Of a stretch of DNA of 64,000 bases, positions 44,770-55,369 are shown piece after piece. The position numbers and the translations under genes are program-made. The stretch's first letter is position 1; each line of letters starts with the position of its first letter. The notes beneath the pieces are model-generated. The model had not been told where the DNA came from. It saw only the letters and a list, made by a program, of their open reading frames with translations, and did no database searches. Origin of the DNA: Paracentrotus lividus (Eukaryota; Echinodermata; Echinoidea; Camarodonta; Echinidae); NCBI GenBank assembly GCA_940671915.1, contig CALNVZ010003426.1:14346512-14410511 (forward strand), written 5' to 3'.

Positions 44770-45155
44770 CATGGGTTTTAAAGGAGTGTTTAACATTTGG
44801 GGTCTTTCTTTGGCTCCAGGACAGTCATCAACCTTCTTGGCATACTGTCGACCATTTAGCTCATTACGGCCTATACTATTCCAAGTTCGCTGGAGCGTGT
44901 CTGGAGCTGCTGGATGTTGATGGTCAGTCTAGAGGCGCTGTCGCTTCAGATCACCTCTCATGTGCTAAATGGGATTAAATCTGGGCTGTGAGGTGCCATG
45001 TCTTGCAGTTTAACATGTTTCTGTTGCAATATTGCTTAATATGGTTTGCTGTGTTCTTGGGGTCATTGTTATATTGGACCGTAATTGACGACCATTCAGA
45101 CTTGAAGCAGATGGGAGCATCTGAGCCATTCTCAGGGCAAGGATATCTTCATGGC
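44770..45155 (-). pseudogene. Tc1 transposase C-terminus, reversed copy in the left arm
   Basis: On the minus strand it matches the right-arm pseudogene (CACATGAGAGGTGATCTGAA is shared), with independent small deletions. It shows that both halves of the element descend from the same transposon end. Confidence 0.8.
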
Positions 45156-45660
45156 TTCAGCATTAATGATCCATGTTATAATTTATCTCTCCAACTCTAC
45201 TGGTGCCATACAACTCCAAATCATGAAACATCCTCTCACTGTTGCTCCAAGCATAACTGACTGTAAGCTTCCTACAAGACACATATAGTCCCGTGCATCA
45301 ATCCAATCACTTTTGCACTTATTAGGTCTTAGGACAGAAGTGCTAGAACTCTGCAGGCATGATCACATGTTGTTTTGCAAAAGCATGACGCTTCTTTGTT
45401 ACTGTCCTTCATTTGGTTTCTTTCTTGCAAATTATTCCACTTATAATCATGTAGCCATTTAGCCTGTTGCAGACACTTTTGAGGGCACCCAGTCATTCCT
45501 CAGCTCCGTGGCCTGGGATGCAATTTTTCTTGGTCGCAAATTGCAATATTTAATTGCTTACTGTCTGTTTATCAATATCATCATGAAAACTGATGTCCAT
45601 GAGACTATTTTTGCCTCTTAGAGGCTCCCACTTGCGTAAAGGCTGAATGGTCTTCAAGTT

Positions 45661-46005
45661 GTGTTTCAACATGACAGGGACCTCAAGCATGCAGCGAAGC
45701 ATATTAAAGCATTTTTTTATCAGAAACTTGTTAAGAAGCTAGAAAAGGCACCTCAGATCCCAGATTTAATCCCCATCTAGCACATGAGAGGTGATCTGAA
45801 GCGACAGCGCCCTCTAGACTCGCCATCAAACCTCCAGCAGCTCCAGGACACGCTTCAGCGAACTTGGAATGGAATTGGCGGTGAAATGAGTGCTAAATTG
45901 GTCAACAGTATGCCAAGGAGGTTGATGACTGCCCTGGAAGTCAGAGAAGTCCCCCAAAATTTTAAACACTCCTTCAAAAACCCATCTTCTGAAGTGTACA
46001 AATAA
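45661..46005 (+). pseudogene. Tc1 transposase C-terminus, right arm
   Basis: The frame reads VFQHDRDLKHAAKHIKAFF, then PQIPDLIPI-stop-HMRGDLKR, then LVNSMPRRLMTAL. It aligns with the Tc1 C-terminal DDE region (FQQDNDPKHTSK, SPDLNPIEHMW, LVNSMPRRL). The second catalytic Asp position (QDN) is altered to HDR, and the Glu codon of PIEH is a TAG stop, so the enzyme is dead. A reversed copy of the same region (with its own decay) occupies the left arm at about 44770-45000 on the minus strand. Confidence 0.88.
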
Positions 46006-46344
46006 TTTTTGGGCCATGAAAATTGCAAATGGCGGCCTAGAACCTCTGAGATTGACGGAACATTTGAGATTTAGGGTTCAGGTGATAGAGACATTACCTA
46101 CCATCTGATATAAATAGTAACTGAAATTTCAAACCAACATCGATGTGTTTAATTTCATTTTTTCAAAGTGTACAAATAATTTTTGGGGACACTGTAAGCA
46201 GAACCTCAGGAAGAATTGGTCGTGATCCTGTGTTTAAGCTTGTTGCGTAAAAACCCAGTTCCAGTCTTCTCAGTGTACATGTATGCTCTTGCTCCAATTT
46301 GCTGAATGAAACATGAATAAAAATATATCATAAATTGTATTAGA

Positions 46345-46860
46345 TACAATAAAAGAATGACATTAACAAAGAAATACTTACTATTGATTGAAGTGATGGT
46401 GGAGGAAAAAAGGAAGTACATAATTGATAGAAGAAAAGATGAAATAAGGAAAAAATAAATGACTACATTTTAGGACTTGATAGAAAAAGATCGAAAGAAA
46501 AAGAAATAGATTGAAGAAAAGATGAAAGAAGGATTAATCAAGGTTATTAGAAGCAGGGTGTGAGAGTTCAGCTTTTTAGCTGATTTCAGCTCTTTTTGTT
46601 TTGATCTTCAGCTTATTTTTGGCTTTTTTAAAGGTTTCATCTGTACAAAAGTATAGGAGCTTTTTCAGGACTTTTCATCTCTTAGTTTCAGTTCTTTTTT
46701 ATCTTGTGGTCACGCACACCTTGTAGGAGAGAAGAGGGAAGGAGGAAAGAAAGATTGAACAAAGAAATACATAAATTTATAGAAGAGGAGAGGAAAGAAG
46801 GAGAGAACAAGAAATAAAAGAGAAGAGGTATAGGGAAAGGATAAACATAGAGAGGGGAAT
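46345..46860. repeat. Decayed purine-rich satellite units
   Basis: About 46345-46545 and 46725-46850 carry ACAAAGAAATAC, GATAGAAGAAAAGATGAA and AAAGAAGG words like those in the 38.1-39.5 kb satellite. A ~180-bp T-rich insert with CAGCTT words (46545-46725) separates them. Confidence 0.6.
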
Positions 46861-47804
46861 AGATGACCATGAAGAGTAATAATCATGTATTGTATTCGCT
46901 GTTTTTTTCGTGCAATCAATTTTTCGCGCTGAGCAGCCTCAAAGCATGTTCACATGTTCTTAAATTTGCGCTGCGTGTTCGTAAGCTGGCAATTGAACCC
47001 ATTTAATATATGCATAGGAAATTATGCCTTTATATTTGCAGGTTTTTAAATTCGCGCCTGCCGCTCTTTGCGCGAAATCCGTGAAAATTAATGTACCTTG
47101 AATATTTCCACGAATACAGTATTTGAAAGGTGGCACATTTATACACATAACGAGATACATGTACATATAGGACCTGGTGGTAATATCTAAGAAGGGAAAG
47201 TGATTTATCACTAAACTTTAATAATGATAATATTTCTTTACTGCAACCATATTGGTGGACATCAGGAATGGTGACATCTTTTTGCAATTTAATAGATCTG
47301 TGTACTGTAAGTACTGGAAAAGTGAGATATTTATTTATTATCTTATTACTCTAGTAAATATGGAGGTGTTCTGCCAAATTTTGACTCTTCTGGCCAATGT
47401 AAATGATTCTAAATGGCATTCAACCTCCAGGAAATCACAAAAGAAATGGATCACACATAATAAATTACATACAGTTTGATTTGTATCGATTGTGTAAGGC
47501 GTACATGTACATGTACATGTAACTGGAACATGATCACAAAAGATCAAACAACTAGGATTCATTGCAAAAATATGCTTTGTATCAATTAGATTTGTTTCAG
47601 TTAGGGTGCCGTTGCATAAAATCTGCCATCCATGCTTACTTTCATGAAAGAATGGATTTTTGGTTTTCATTTTTTTATTTTTAGTTTCTTTTTATGGCTG
47701 TTGAGCAGCCGTGAAGTTGAAGGCATGATTACCGTAGAAACTGTTTGTGCAAAGGGGCATTCTCATCCGACCCCAATTCCAAGGTCTGCAATAGGCCTAC
47801 ATAT
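46861..47804. other. No gene recognised
   Basis: Short frames only. A (GTACAT)n run of four units lies near 47500. Confidence 0.5.
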
Positions 47805-48245
47805 TAGGCGCTGCTGCACTAGCTCGAGCTATTTTAAATAGCGCGCTAATTGTGATCTGATGAACTAGCTCGATCAGAGCAGATCCGACTTTGTGGTCAA
47901 ATAGCGCGCTAAATTGGAGGAAATCCAAGCCCAAATCATCTTAGGTTTTTTCAAAAAAACTCGAGCTGTTTTGCGGTTTTGGTACGAAATAGTGCGCTAT
48001 TTTGTGCGGTCCTGCACTAGCTTGAGATAAATCCAAAATCGTGCACCTGTGCGTGTATACGCTAGCGGTAGTTACAAGTTACGCAATACACATCGGGCTT
48101 GTTTGTTCAAGGTCACGTCAGGTCGTAAATGCAAAATTTTAAAATAGCTTGAGCTAGTGCAAGACCGGTTTCTTTTTTCTGGGTTTTTCCCCAATCCACC
48201 AATTAGCGCGCTATTTTTTAGCTCGAGCTAGTGCAGCAGCGGCTA
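47805..48245. mobile_element. Foldback element saturated with AGCTCGAG and TAGCGCGCTA
   Basis: The ends are TAGGCGCTGCTGCACTAGC and GCTAGTGCAGCAGCGGCTA, and both continue into CTCGAGCTA. Inside, CTAGCTCGAG, GAACTAGCTCGA, AAATAGCGCGCTA and CTTGAGCTAGTGCA words recur in both orientations. Non-coding. It is related in style to 37800-38040. Confidence 0.8.
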
Positions 48246-50217
48246 TTGAGTGTGAATAATAGGCAGGGACATCAGAAATATTTTCGAGACTCATGCTTGA
48301 ATTCACACATCATTAAAGATTTATTATAGGAGTATAACAGCCATTGCAAAGATCAAAAAGGATGCGCTGAAAAATGCTTTGTGTAGGAAAAAAAAAATTC
48401 TCAGTCCTACAACAGTGACTTTTACCATTCCGCACAATACTTTTACAAGCTCTAGATTTCAGTGGATAGATATCGGTGGATAAATTTCCATCTCGACAGT
48501 TATGAAAATGAGAACAACCTGACAGGATATTTAAGCTTGCAGGTGATAAATTGACCAATACGATTAGGACAAGTTTTCCTGTAAGCGTTTAGGTTGAGAA
48601 ATTACTTCCTCTAAGCTTGTGGCAAGTTTGTCGTTTCTCAGGCATGTTAGGATTTCAACTTTCAACATTTTTACAAGTCTGTGAACTTCCTACAAGTTGG
48701 ATTTCCATTAGAAAAAGATTAGTGCACTGACATGCATCTCCAAAGCCTTTCCCTTTTAAAATGTAAATTGCCAATTTCATATCTAAGCATTGGATTTGTG
48801 CAAAAATCTGACAATGAATAAGAATCATGCTTTATAAAAGAAAAAAAACCTGGTTCAACTTTAAGACCCACATTGTACAAATGTACATCATGTGATTATT
48901 GCACCTTACAGCATTATGAATGATGAATTTTGTCAGTTCCATGCCATACTGTTCGTACATTTATTAAGTTTTTCTTTATGCCATATTTTTTTCTTTAATT
49001 GCACACATGTCTTGCCGTTCTCACACTGAAGTAGTTCTCAAAACAACCTTGCCCCTTCCCTGAAGCCGGGATATAATTTTGGTAAATTTTAATTAAAAAA
49101 ATTAAAGATTACGGTGTATGGAAAGTCTTTAAAAAGAAAATGTGCATGATATTACCAGAAATGTATCAAAAGTTTGTGTCCCGGCAAATAAGCTAAATAA
49201 AAGTGCATTCTAAAATTTGATTCAGTTCAATTTTTTCAAGTGGTGTATGTTTTTTATCATTTTCTTCCATTCTATTCCTCAGTAAATAAAAAAAGTTTCA
49301 AAGATTATATTTTTAGATTTACCAAAAGTGTATCCCAGCTTTAAAGATCGGCCAAGGACATTTTGGAAATGAGTTCATAGTGACAATGGCATAATTAAAT
49401 ACTTTTCTGTGTATAAAATGTGCAATATTGCATGAAATGTAGGGAGTTGCTCAACAAATATTTTTTGCCGTCTATGTCTCTTTTTAGAGGCGCCCTTTTT
49501 AGATGACTGCATGAATGATTTACATTGTAAATCAATGGAATTCAGGGTAATAACAGTAGTCAGCAAATAATATCTGTTGGTGCATAAATCTATTCAAACC
49601 CTACATATAATCTTTGATGTTCTACAGATATGTGGACTTCATATGAATACCCAAATCTAAGTGGAAAAAAATGATAAATAAGTAAATAAAAAGATAAAAT
49701 ACAGCATAGAGACAGTAAAATTTATAACATGGAAGCCTCTCTTCCCCCACACGTGTAGGCCTACATTTCAGAGTATTTTTCTGCTTCCAAAGGTAAATTT
49801 TGAATATCGGTAATAAATATAATTTAGGGGGAAAACAGTATAGTGCTTAAAGTTTGAGGACTTCTTTTCAAGACTAATGCACTGCATAATATATGTAGTT
49901 GGAACTGTATCATGAGAAAAATGAGGTATACACAGGGGCTCTTTCATTATTTTATCTTTTGGGCCCTTTGGTTGCGTAATACCCTGAGCCTAAAAATTTG
50001 TTTCATTTCTTTCATCTTCTAGATATTAAATAGGGACCACCCACATAGAGATGCCTTCTTTTGAACTTCAAAACTCATGCAATCAATGTGAACAGGTCTT
50101 TGGGGGATTAACATTAATTCAACATGACATTTTTTCCTCTCAATCTAATCCTACAAGACAGAATTGGCTGATGACAAGTAGAATCCGATGAGCTTACAGA
50201 GACAGTGCACTCTCCAG
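48246..50217. other. No gene recognised
   Basis: About 2 kb of AT-rich sequence. No convincing exon or element ends. A few CTACAAGTT/CAAGCTTG words near 48570-48700 hint at the 51.7-kb family. Confidence 0.45.
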
Positions 50218-50220
50218 TAC

Positions 50221-51493
50221 TAGTCAGGCAGCCAGCTCGAGATTGGTTAGCTGAACGAGGTACCAGTAGTAAAGTATTGGAATATGTGGGGAGGAATTCC
50301 ACATTTACTAAACCCAACGTCTGGCAGTGCATCTCTGCTGCATAAGGTCCCTACAGCCGGGGCCGTCCAAAATGAGTGCCCATTTTACAAAAAAAAATAT
50401 TTTGAATAAAAATAGCAAAAGTCATTCTCTAAACACACTAAATTTGATGTCAAAATAAAGAGTATTAAATTGTCTTAACGCTAGTGCTATTTTGAAATCA
50501 TACTGAAATCGAAAACAGTGAGAGTTTTATAAATGAAGAAATGTTTTTTTCCTCATTTTTTTACGAAAATATTTTTTTCCCTTTTTTCAATAATTTTTAA
50601 TAAATAGTTGTATAAAACATTGATGTTTGTAACTTTTCTAAAAACTACCTACGTGCATGTGAATGATGCTGTAAAAAGAAGGGTGTTATATCTTATTCCG
50701 ATAAAGAATTATGATTAGATAAAGTCAGGAACGCAATATAGACAAAATTCAACAAATTGCCCCGTGACTGAGAATAACACAATACCCGCACGTGTATTAT
50801 GAAAAGCTGATTGTATGTGATGGCTGTGAGTAGGCAAACAAAAGTGCCAAAAATGCGACAAGTTTTCGATACTTGTTTTGTCTGCTAAAAGCTATCGCAT
50901 GTTATCGGCCTTTCCTAATACACGTACGGGTATGGGATTCTTCTTCGATACGGGGCAAATTGTTGATTTTTGTCTATATTGCGTTCCTGACTTTAGCTCA
51001 TCATAATTATTCTTTATCGGAAAGATATAACTCCCTTCTTTTTACAGCATCATTAACATGCACGTAGGAAGTTTTTAGAAAGGTTACAAACATTAATGTT
51101 TCATTCAACTATTTATTAAAAAATTATTGAAAAAAGGAACAAAAAATATTTTCGTAAAAAAATGAGAAAAAAACATTTCTTCATCAAAACTCTCACTGTT
51201 TTCGATTTCAGTCTGATTTCAAAATGACACAAGCGTCAAGACAATTTAATACTCTTCATTTTGACATCAAATTTAGTGTGTTTAGAAAATGAATTCTGCT
51301 ATTCTTATTCAAAATAGAATTTTTTGTAAAATGGGCACTCATTTTGGACGCCCCCGGCTGTAGGGACCTTATGCAGCAGAGATGCACTGCCAGACGTTGG
51401 GTTTAGTAAATGTGGGATTCCTCCCCATATATTCCAATACTTTACTACTGGTACCTCGTTCAGCTAACCAATCTCGAGCTGGCTGCCTGACTA
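50221..51493. mobile_element. 1.27-kb palindrome, TAGTCAGGCAGCC ends
   Basis: TAGTCAGGCAGCCAGCTCGA and its complement bound the element. TAC is present on both sides (50218-50220, 51494-51496). The ~620-bp arms are nearly identical reverse complements around about 50857, with only a short spacer. Blocks such as CAGAGATGCACTGCCAGACG and TATTGCGTTCCTGACTT occur in both arms. Non-coding. A 3-bp duplication is consistent with Harbinger-like elements, but the family is not assigned. Confidence 0.9.
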
Positions 51494-51730
51494 TACTATA
51501 GAAATACTCCTAATAGCTAGTTTGGATACTCTGTGCATTATATTTCATTTGATTTTGTACAATTTACTTTTTTTTTCTTTTTTTTTTAAGCCTCCAGAAT
51601 CATTGAACATACTAGTCAGTGTTCTATTGTATTAACAGATGCAACTGCCAAGGTCACGTTGCTCAACAACCAATCAAAATTCAGTATTTCATGAAAGTTA
51701 CTATTTAAACTTTAGTCTATGGAGGCCTAC

Positions 51731-53347
51731 CCCTTATACAAAAATAAGCTTGTCGCAAGCTAGTTACAAGCTTGTCACAATCTTATTAAGCGTGTTTTTC
51801 ACAAAATAAGCGTGCAGCAATCTAGCTGCCACCTTAAAACTAGCTTGTAACATTATAACCACCTTGCAACTAGCTTGCCATAGATACTGACTAGCTTGCG
51901 ACTAGCTTGCAGGATTTTTTCCAGTTAGTTGCAAGCGTGCCAATATTTTTACTTTCCTGTGACTAGCTAGTGCACTAGCTTGCAGGAAAACAAGCTAGTT
52001 TGCATTAGAGGGCTAGATACTGACAAGCTTGTCATAAAATGTTCAAGTTAGTTACAAGCATGCCAATATTTTTACTCTCCTGTGACTAGCTAGTGCACAA
52101 GCTTGTAGGAAAACAAGCTAGTTTGCATAAGAGGGCTAGATAGTGACAAGCTTGTCATAAATTTTTCAAGTGAGTTACAATCATTACCCTCCTGCGACTA
52201 GCTTGCAACTAACTAGCATGGAGGAAAATATGTGAATTGAGATACGTGCCACTATTTGAACACTCCCATGACTAGCTTGTGACTAGCTTGCAGGAAAATG
52301 TGCAAGTTGGTTGTAAACTGCATGCCACTATGTGAATCATCCCATGACTAGCTTGTGACTAGCTTGCAGGAAAATTTGCAAGTTGGTTGCAAATTACTGC
52401 CACTATTTGAACCCTCTCGTGACTAGCTTGTAGAAAAAGTGAGAGTGACTAGCTAGTGACAAGCTTGCCAGAAAAAAAAATGATGTGCAAGATAGTTGGA
52501 AAAAATCCACAGGAATATTTAACAGTGGATGGGAATGACAAGCTTGCAAACAAGTTAGTTGGACGAAACAAGCTATATATGCAAATTAGGTAATTTGCAT
52601 ACAAAACACAGGGTGTGTGCAATTTGGTATTTTAGTACTATCTATTTGATTTAACAGTAATTAACTCCATTACTGATAATTCAATTAAATTTAATATTTT
52701 CCTAAATATAAAGATTACTCAATAAACAACATGCAGGGAATTTCAATAATATATTTCAATTACACCTAATTAAACAAGAATTCAAGAATAACTAACCAGG
52801 AAAAAAGTACATTTACTCAAATACAAGTGCATAGGAGAAACAACATGTAATTAATAGAAAGTATGGCAGACTAGCTTGTGGCAAGGTAAACAATGAAACT
52901 GCATAACTAGCTTGCAGCGAGCTTGTTTAAAATATAGCTTACTGGAAGCTGGTTTCCCTTGAACTAGCTTGCGACTAGCTTGTTTTCGAACTAGCTTCCA
53001 CAAGCTTGTCCAACTAAATATCACGCTTGTCGTACTAGCTTGCTCAATTACAAGCTTGTTTTAAGCTTGTGTTGCAACATACAAGCTTGTTTAACTAGCT
53101 AGTTTCGTTCCAAATATGCAAATGAGCTGCACGCTTGCTAAACTAGTTTGTTACAAGCTTGTCTTACTAGCTAGTGTCAAGCTGGTTTCATTCCAAAACA
53201 AGCTAGTCACTGAGCTAGTTCTATAGCTTGCTGCAAGCTAGTTTGAGCAAGTGAGCGTGCAACTCATTTACATATTTGGAACGAAACTAGCTAGTCGCAA
53301 GCTAGTCAAACAAGATTGTACAAAACGTATAAAAATTTGTATAAGGG
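51731..53347. mobile_element. 1.6-kb element saturated with AAGCTAGT/CAAGCTTG words
   Basis: CCCTTATACAAA at the left and TTTGTATAAGGG at the right are inverted ends, with TAC outside each. Within, dozens of GACTAGCTTG, ACAAGCTAGT, ACTAGCTAGT and CAAGCTTGTC words occur in both orientations. A word-poor AT-rich centre lies at about 52620-52850. No reading frame of note. Superfamily unknown. Confidence 0.85.
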
Positions 53348-54612
53348 TACATGTAGCAACTGCTTATAGCTAAAGCACCCGAATGTTATGACTCCTTTGA
53401 ACTCGAGAATGACATATCATGCTTCCTTTTTGCGTATCATCTACAAAATTAATGTACTCCAAACTTGAGGATCCCCACAGAAAAATAATCTGTTTAGGTT
53501 TTGAGAATGTAGGTCAAAGATCAATGGTCACAGAGGTCAAAATATAAAATACAATTATCTTTTTTAAGGGCAAAGGCAAAAGACAGTGGCATTTGTCTTC
53601 TTTACAATTCTTTTTCTTGTGTGAATAAGGCTGTTAGCCAATGATTGATAGGTTGTATCCCTATGGAAGCCTTACTTAGTGAATGAGGCCATTAGGAGAT
53701 TAGGGCTACTGTAATGGTAATTTACATTGTAGTTATTGTGGAAACGTTTCACCAGTTAACCCGTTGTGTACTAAGCCCGCATATAACATCCCTCGTGTCG
53801 ATTGTTTATTTCACTAATTATTGCATGAAAGATACAAAAATTTTATAAAATTCAAATTATTAGACATTGATATATTAATATGTGTTATTGTTTCACCTTT
53901 AAATGAAAACAATTAGTTGCAACCATGCTTGACAACCACGATTCATTCGACTTTGTAAAAAGTTCTCAGTATCTTTGGTAACCACTATTTTGGATTGTTT
54001 TCTACATTATCTTGTAAAATTGTGTGCAGAGTTGATATGTTTCTTAAATTGTTTTCTCTTTTCCTATAATCTATTAATCAAAAGCAAGTAATAATATTTA
54101 GTACACCTACAGCTCCCCCCCCCCCCCACGCCCCACAAAAAACAGATTCAAGATTAAGTGTGTTCCAACCAACAAACTGACAGAATACAACAGAGCACGA
54201 AAAGAACTTCTGAAATATTTACTAATCTCGAACACAGGATTTTATCACGTAAGCCTATCCAAGTATTCCCTATAAACGCTAATCATATTTTTTTTAATAT
54301 GTCACTGGGCACACCAAACAGTGGGATGTGGTCTAACCTCCTACAGAAAAACGTATCCAATAATTTGAAAATCAAGGGAATTAATTTTGTTCCTCATTTT
54401 ACTTTTATGTAATATGTGCAATATGTAAAAAAAGAAGATAAAAAAAAATCTAAAAAAAATAAAAGAAGAAGACGTCTGTATCCTGTATCTGCTGGCTCAG
54501 GCTACAAATCTTATCTTTATTATGATACACCTTGAGCAGGGATTTTCCCCTGCTGATATTTTCCTGATAAATCTCCCTCAAACAAACAGTTTTATGGAGT
54601 CTATTTTGATTT
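53348..54612. other. No gene; repeat fragments
   Basis: 53470-53555 is a fragment of the GGTCAAAGGTCA tandem unit of 36 kb. 53757-53795 is a fragment of the 85-bp TTAA mini-element. A C-run lies at about 54115-54129. The 84-residue frame at 54158 lacks a known domain. Confidence 0.5.
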
Positions 54613-54628
54613 ATGAGGATCAGTCTTC

Positions 54629-54718
54629 GTTGCCATGGTTACCTTAGGCTGTCCAGCCATGTTGCTATCATGTTATTCATCCACCATGGGGCTCATAGAG
54701 GTGGGTTGCTATGGATAC
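54629..54718. promoter_or_regulatory. Two X-box-like words upstream of a candidate exon
   Basis: GTTGCCATGGTTAC (54629-54642) and GTTGCTATGGATAC (54705-54718) resemble the RFX-factor X-box consensus GTNRCC-NN-RGYAAC, with one or more mismatches. A third word, GTTGCCATGGATAC, overlaps the start codon at 55103. If real they would bind RFX factors, which commonly drive ciliary genes. Chance or shared repeat origin is possible. Confidence 0.3.
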
Positions 54719-55051
54719 TATACATCATCACCAGATGGGAATTTCCCCTTTGCCAAAGTTTAAAAAATAGGCCTATATACTTTTTTATATCTACTGTTTG
54801 CAATATTTTAATTTGCACTGTCTCCTTTTCAGAATTTTTACACTTAGACATATCCCATGCTGTCCTTTTAAAATTTGAAGTACTGTCTGGTGATGTATTT
54901 TTACATTTTGTGAGTGAGTACAGTGTACATGTACTAGTAAAGTGTCTCATATTTCGTACAACTCATCCCAACTACATATAGGCCCCCTACATGTATATCA
55001 TATTTGTTACTATCTGGACATTAATGTTTTGCTGTCTCATTTTACTTTCAG

Positions 55052-55226
55052 CTATTCAATGAGGTCCATCATTTTACTCTCTGGTCCTGAAGCCTAGTTG
55101 CCATGGATACAGAGCAACCTCCATCGATGAGCCACATGGAGCAACTGAACTTGGTCATACCAGATGACCTCCCATCTCCCTTGTATTCACTGGAAGATAT
55201 TCCTGATGTTGACCTCACTTTTCCAG
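55052..55226 (+). CDS. Candidate host exon: first coding exon, acidic N-terminus
   Basis: A pyrimidine-rich tract ends in CAG at 55049-55051. After 51 bases of likely 5' UTR, GCCATGG gives a strong start at 55103. The coding part (55103-55226) reads MDTEQPPSMSHMEQLNLV, then IPDDLPSPLYSLEDIPDV, then DLTFP. It ends in phase 1 at CCAG before GTAAGA, a consensus donor. The peptide is acidic and rich in Pro, Leu and Asp with spaced hydrophobics, like many transcription-factor activation domains. No family is recognised. Following exons would lie beyond the mobile elements downstream, perhaps outside the window. This is the best host-gene call here. Confidence 0.55.
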
Positions 55227-55260
55227 GTAAGAACAATGTCATGACCTTAGGTCACTTTAA

Positions 55261-55345
55261 CCCATTGAGGACTTAGCCCGAATATATTTGGGCTGAGGTC
55301 TATGGGAAATGTGTGTTATAGCCAAAATAGCTTGTTCCCAACAGG
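55261..55345. mobile_element. 85-bp TTAA-flanked mini-element, copy 2
   Basis: It matches 33725-33809, including GCCCGAATATATT(T/C)GGGCT and CCCAACAGG, with TTAA on both sides (55257-55260, 55346-55349). It lies 34 bp inside the putative intron after the 55226 donor. Confidence 0.8.
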
Positions 55346-55369
55346 TTAAAGAAGAATGAAACCTGAGGA

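Larger units (their letters stand above)
44564..46194. mobile_element. Palindromic Tc1 transposon derivative
   Basis: CAGTGTCCCCAAAAATTATT after TA (44562-44563) and its complement before TA (46195-46196) form the ends. A second internal direct copy of CCCAAAAATTATTTGTACA lies about 170 bp inside each end, the IR/DR layout of many Tc1 elements. The inverted similarity does not stop at the usual TIR. It continues through the transposase C-terminal coding region to about 45155 and 45590, giving ~600-bp arms around a ~435-bp centre. This looks like a fusion of two right ends. Confidence 0.9.

Noticed and set aside
54613-54981. 122-codon plus-strand frame upstream of the candidate exon
   Set aside because: No domain or splice structure, and its codon use looks like background; the short exon at 55103 is better supported.
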